Origin: Tillandsia leiboldiana
Lineage: Eukaryota; Streptophyta; Magnoliopsida; Poales; Bromeliaceae
Assembly: GCA_029204045.2 (NCBI GenBank)
Contig: CM055062.1
Span: 8,737,705-8,801,704 of the forward strand
Direction of reading: 5' to 3'
DNA: 64,000 nucleotides
In this document: piece after piece, positions 59,368 to 64,000 of the stretch
Position numbering within the stretch: the stretch's first letter is position 1
How the letters are laid out: each line of letters starts with the position of its first letter
The notes under the pieces: model-generated
The model's database searches: none
Told to the model about the DNA's origin: nothing
Seen by the model: only the letters and a program-made list of their open reading frames with translations
Made by a program: the position numbers and the translations under genes

Positions 59368-59661
59368 CCCCCCCCCCCCTCCCTTAAAACGCGCCATTGT
59401 TAAATTTTTTAAGTGAATTTTTGTTTTTTCTTTTGTTTAAACAAAATATGTATTTGCATGTGCTCTTATAATTTCTTCATGCAACTCACATAGCCCAAAA
59501 CCATCCATATATGTGGACTTTCATCTACATCTTCCAAACCTCAACAACCATTCATAAGTATGCCACATTTTCCAACCTTTATACACCCTTTCACATTCCT
59601 ATCTTTTGACTCAAGAGCCAATTCTCTTAAAACCACCAATTCTCTTGGTTTATATGAGTAG

Positions 59662-60460
59662 TGTAACATCCCAATAGTCACATATCGGATGGGATTGAGA
59701 TTCTGATTGGATATATAAGACCATACACAATAATAATAATTGGGCTTAAACATTTTGGGTTGTGATTTGGGTCCAACGAGTTATTATTGCTAGTGGGTCG
59801 GGTCGTTACAAATGGTGTCAGAGACGAATACCAACCGGAAGTGTGAGAGCTAAGTGTTATACAGGACAAAGTGCTACACCACGGGTTTGGTGGGAGCCAC
59901 CTCTTAAACCCGTAGAAGCCACCTCTAGAATCTCACATCGCCTAGTAATTCTGATATGTTTTGTGTCTGTGATTTGGTTTGGACCTGACGAGAACGTCAG
60001 GGTCCAAACGGGACATTAGTAATAATAACTGGGCAAAAGCATTTTGGGCTGTAGTTTGGGCCCAACGAGTTATTATTACTAGCAGGTCGAGTCGTCACAA
60101 ATAGTATCAGAGACGACTACCAGCCGAAAGTGTGAGAGCTAAGTGTTATGCGGGACAAAGTGCTACACCATGGATTTGGTGGGAGCCACCTCTTGAACCC
60201 GTAGGAGCCGCCTCTAGAATCTCACATCGCCTGGTAATTCTGATCGGTTCTGTGTTTGTGATCTAGTTTGGACCTGACGAGTACGTCAGGGTCTAAACGA
60301 GGGGAGTTTGTAACACCCCAATAGTCCCATATCGGATGGGATTGAGATTCTGATTGGATATATAAGACCATACACGCTAATAACAATAACTGGGCTTAAA
60401 CATTTTGGGCTGTGATTTGGGCCCAACGAGTTATTATTGCTAGCGGGTCGGGTAGTTACA
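59662..60460 (+). mobile_element. Tandem TRIM element
   Basis: The LTRs of 149 and 152 bp at 59662-59810 and 60309-60460 (TGTAACAYCCCAATAGTC.. to ..GTTACA) are flanked by a perfect AGTAG duplication. A primer site ATGGTGTCAGAG follows the first LTR and a GAGGGGAG purine tract precedes the last. In the middle (about 60017-60099) is a partial third LTR with its own primer-site-like sequence, so the internal part is duplicated. No coding capacity. Confidence 0.9.
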
Positions 60461-60539
60461 AGTAGCATGCATGCACTTTATGAGAATATGTACACTTAGT
60501 AGTATTTTACCACCTTTTGGACTTAGCTGAAGTGTGTGA

Positions 60540-62341
60540 GAATCTTATTATACCAATCAAGAAAAAGTAGTTACTTTATGCTCCATTGTTCTTGTTTTTC
60601 CTTCTTTAGTGAGGTACAATCTTGGGCTAGTGGTTTTCTTGATCCACTATTTGAGAAGTGCGTTCCAAATCGGCGGATCTCTCTACTTCTCTACATAGAG
60701 TCAGAGCCTCAACGGAGGTGACGGTGAATTGCAAAACTCCTTCTAAAGAAGAAGACGGTGTGGAAAATGGAGGCAAATGGTCGAGTTGTTGAACTCGGGG
60801 TGGAGAGCCTCAACCAATCTAACTACAAGTTTGGAAGTCGTGTTCGAAGTCATACATTGTCGGTGAAGACCTTTTGGAATGTCGTCAGCGGCAGATTTCA
60901 ACGGGCACCAATAGATACTCCCGAGAACAGAGAGGCCTTGAAGAGATGAAAACTTTGAATGCGAAGGCGGAGTTCGTCTTGAAGTCTATCTCTCATGACT
61001 TGTTCGAGCACATTATCGGGTGCAAGTCCATGCAAGAAATTTGGGAGACACTAGACGGGTTGATGAATGAAAAGAACAGTGCTTGGCTACAACTACTTGA
61101 GAATAACTTAGCTAACACTGTTCAAGGCGATCTCTCTATCTCCCAATATTTTTTGAAGGTCAAAAATCTTTGTTCAAAAATTTCGGCATTGGATCCGGAC
61201 AAACCTATTTGGGTGACGGGGATGAAACGTTACATTATTCACCGTCTGTATTGGGGAATATGAATGGAGATCAAGTAAATTATGGTCTTGAGGCATGTAG
61301 GAACACTTTCTTTAAGGTGATATTTGCCCCCACTCGAATGTATACTGTCATGTTAATAACAAATCACCTCCACGATACAACAAGACCGCCGAAAGACTAT
61401 AAACAAAACTTTTGAAGACTTTCCCTCAAGAACTTCTCTTTTAAGAACTAATGTGAAAAATTAGGAGGGAAAAACAATAGGTTATGTTACACCTGAAGCC
61501 TTCAAACATCTCCTATTTATAGGAATAGAATGGTTACGATGAAATGACACAACTCACATATCTTCACAAATGGACACATTCTTTCAAAATTATTGGAAAG
61601 ACATTTTCTTTTACAAAAGGGTTCATCTCTTTGTGAAGAAGCATATCTCTTCGTAAAGAGACACATCTCTTTACATCAAATGAAAAGATTTATCTCTTTG
61701 TGAAGAAGTATTTCTCTTCATAAAGAGACATCTCTTTGCATCAAATGAAAAGACATCTTTTCATAAGAATAATTAATTCACAAAAGAAACACAACCATTC
61801 ACTAATTTAATTTTTCGAGTTATTTTCTCACTTCCACTATTACAATATATACTAACAGTCTCAACAAGGAGTATCATACATATGTTACCTCCATTTAGGG
61901 ATGGCAATGACAACCTTCTTTGGTGGAGTTTGTGAACCTTCCTGCTTCACAAGAGTCCCTCACTCAACAAATGGTCGAGTGTTTTGTTTCGGGGGACAAT
62001 AAGAAGGGTCACAACAAAGAGGAGAAGAAAAAAGAACAAAAGAAAGATGGAGAGTCTAACCTCTAATGGCGAGAGAAAATGGGAGAAAGTGATCAAGTGC
62101 TCTCGATGTGGCAAGCTACGCCACATCAAGAAAAATTCTCGAGTCAAGTTGAAGGAAGGCAATGTTGCCGACGAATGTACCGGCTCTTATGAAGTGGAAG
62201 ATTAGGGAATTTGCTTCATAGAGGAGACTTCTACTATTGGAGCGGAGACCTCTGTTAATTACGAAGAAGATTGGATCGTGGACTTTAGATGCGGTCATAA
62301 TCTCAATGGCAACAACTCTTAAGTTCTCTAGCCTTCGCCGA
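60540..62341 (+). pseudogene. Copia relic I: gag and protease start
   Basis: A gag region with RFQRAPIDTPENREAL, IIGCKSMQEIWETLDGLM and VQGDLSISQYFLKVKNL (60758-61263). The nucleocapsid knuckle is degraded (CSRCGKLRHIKKN, near 62100) and the protease site is altered (DWIVDF, near 62272). It breaks at 62341 where LTR J starts. Frames are broken and an antisense LTR-like segment is inserted at about 61352-61857. Confidence 0.8.
61352..61857 (-). mobile_element. Probable antisense LTR inserted in copia relic I
   Basis: The plus strand runs TGTTAATAACAAATC to ATATACTAACA. The minus strand has a CCTATAAATAGG TATA box near 61510. Repeats of CACATCTCTTTACATCAAAT lie in the right half. No target duplication is visible, so the borders are provisional. 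Confidence 0.5.
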
Positions 62342-64000
62342 TGTAATATCAATAATTTTAATTTCAGGATTTGACTCTTTGAATTTGATGATTTGAATAA
62401 AGTTGAATTTTCCTCAGAAAGCGATCAGTTACTTAATCCGGTGAGATTTTCGAAAAAAGAACTCGTCACTTGGACGGCGACATCGAACTGAAGACGGTGG
62501 TGCCATCGGATTTCAGATCCGATGTCCGAATCTCCCGGATCGGCGCGTTATACGAGAAAATCAGACTGGGAATTTCCTAATTTTAGTGATTTCAGATAAA
62601 TCACAGCGATTCCGCACCGGAATTCGTGAAATTAGGCGTAGGAGGGACGTGCTGGCTTTTTGCACTCATTTCGAGAATTCAAATTTTAAAAATTGAAATT
62701 TGGGGTCAAAAAGAGGATAAAATATCTCTTTTGGGGACATGGAGATAATTTAAACAATTATTTTAAAAAGAGGGATTGAAATGAAATTAGGGATACTTTA
62801 ACCCTAATTAAACCCCTTAATCTCTTTTTCTTCCTCCTCCTCCTTTTCTTCTTTCTCCTCAGCCACCAAGAAACCTTTCTCTTCTTCCCCAAGCCGTACA
62901 CCCTCGCGCCGTCGCGAAGCCGGAGCCGGAGAAGAAGCAAGATTCGGGCGCCTCATCTCCCTGCCGCGCGCCACGCAAGGAGCCGCGCGTGGAAGAGCGC
63001 GCCGCAGAGCCACGCGGGACCCGGCCTCGGCCCAGCCCACTTGCGGATGCTCTGCTTGGGTCGGACGCCCGCCTGCAGGAGGATCACTCCGCGCCCGAGC
63101 CGCACGCGCTGCGCGAGGCTCGAGCCTCGCGGGCCGCACGCGCATGGGAGCTGCGCCGCCGCGTCCTTCTTCCCTGTGGTCCGGACACCCAAATCCAGGG
63201 GAAACCCCCCCTCCTCCGCCTCTCCCTTGGGCAGAGCTATCTCTCTTCCTCTTGGACAGCACCACAGAGCTCTCTCACCCCTCTCTATTGGCTGCTGTGA
63301 GGCAATCCGAGCCTGCTCTTTTTTCGTCGCAGACATCGCAGTGACGCCATCAAGCCCCGAAATCGCCTCGAGTTGCGTGTCGAGCTACGCAACCCCCGGC
63401 GAAGTTGATTTTTGGCGTTCAGCTTGATCCGGAACACTCCTCGGCCGTCGCCGTAGCTCCGAACAGCGAGCGCGGCTTTCGACGCGTCAAGATTTTTCAA
63501 ACTGCGCCGCCGATTCGCCTCCGAAGCCCGCGGTTTTCGGTTAAAAGCTATATTTACCGCTTTTCATATTTTAATTGCATTATATGGAATGTGTTGGAAC
63601 CTAAATGCTTAGTGGCCGCACGGGTTGCCTTGGGTAGCATGCACGGACCCTTTGAACTACTCGTCCATGATACACGGCCTTCGTGGGGCATAATCAGGGT
63701 TTCGGAGCCGATTCCGGCAATTTCGAAAATCCGTTTCGGCAGAATTGCACCTAGAGATATTTAATGTTTACAAATTTTGTTTGCTATCCGGGCACCTGTT
63801 TTTGTGCATTTTGGGACAACAGGTGATCTATTTTATTGTTTGGGATCTTCCAGAGCAGTTTGGAGGTTCCAGGAGTGTTCCGGAGAAATTCCGAAAATTT
63901 CTGGTGAGTTTGGGGAGTCGGTTTAAAGAATCGATCTTTTCGATGGTTTTGGGATTGAGAGATGGGTGATCTTGAGTTGTAGACTCTAGTCTTGACTCGG
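62342..64000 (+). mobile_element. LTR J (start of an element running off the window)
   Basis: Begins TGTAATATCAAT exactly where the copia I protease reading (..SSLRR) is interrupted. It contains an AT-rich part to about 62820, a CT-rich and then GC-rich leader-like part to about 63530, and no protein I recognise. The several overlapping Arg/Pro/Ala-rich ORFs at 62800-63430 follow from base composition. The right end is outside the window. Confidence 0.55.

Noticed and set aside
62758..63427. Overlapping GC-rich ORFs on both strands
   Set aside because: Base composition explains them; frames conflict, products are low-complexity, and the region lies within LTR J.

Overview
The window is plant nuclear DNA: a long stretch of a starch-debranching enzyme gene whose introns are filled by nested transposable elements. 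The organism is a flowering plant. LTR retrotransposons with about 3 kb LTRs and tRNA-iMet primer sites, a MuDR-type Mutator element with a plant mobile domain gene, TRIMs and MITEs all point that way. A monocot is plausible, but I cannot name the species. The assembly is a draft: there is one 100-N gap, flanked by sequence rich in single-base indels.

Host gene. Eleven exons of a limit dextrinase/pullulanase (GH13 debranching enzyme) lie on the minus strand. Eight are at 57630-53061 and three at 9318-7030. Every junction is in phase and the 978 coding bases have no stop or frameshift. The serine codon between the eighth and ninth exon is split AG^T across an intron running from 53060 to 9319, about 43.7 kb. 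The 5' exons lie right of the window and the 3' exons left of it, and both outer introns also hold mobile elements.

Left intron (1-7029). It holds the end of a Ty3/gypsy element A (integrase, then a 3.0 kb 3' LTR with a GC-rich minisatellite), the tail of another LTR (family C), and an antisense copia relic (D) with its primer site and LTR.

Giant intron (9319-53060). In order: a tandem Ty3/gypsy array B (LTR, internal, N gap, internal, LTR, start of a third internal); a copia relic F interrupted by a family C LTR; inside that LTR an 8.4 kb MuDR-type MULE and a hAT transposase relic; a TIR element of about 518 bp; a decayed hAT-like MITE; a large LTR G; and a complete 5.15 kb copia element E on the minus strand. 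The MULE carries a transposase gene with one premature stop and an intact six-exon plant mobile domain gene. A smaller non-autonomous MULE sits inside it.

Right intron (57631-64000). It holds a probable solo copia LTR (H), a tandem TRIM, a copia gag relic (I) broken by further LTR insertions, and the start of LTR J.

Target-site duplications fix much of the nesting order: 9 bp for both MULEs, 8 bp for the hAT-like MITEs, 5 bp for LTR C, copia E and the TRIM. The inferred order for F is copia F, then LTR C, then the MULE, with the small MULE-MITE inserted in the MULE.
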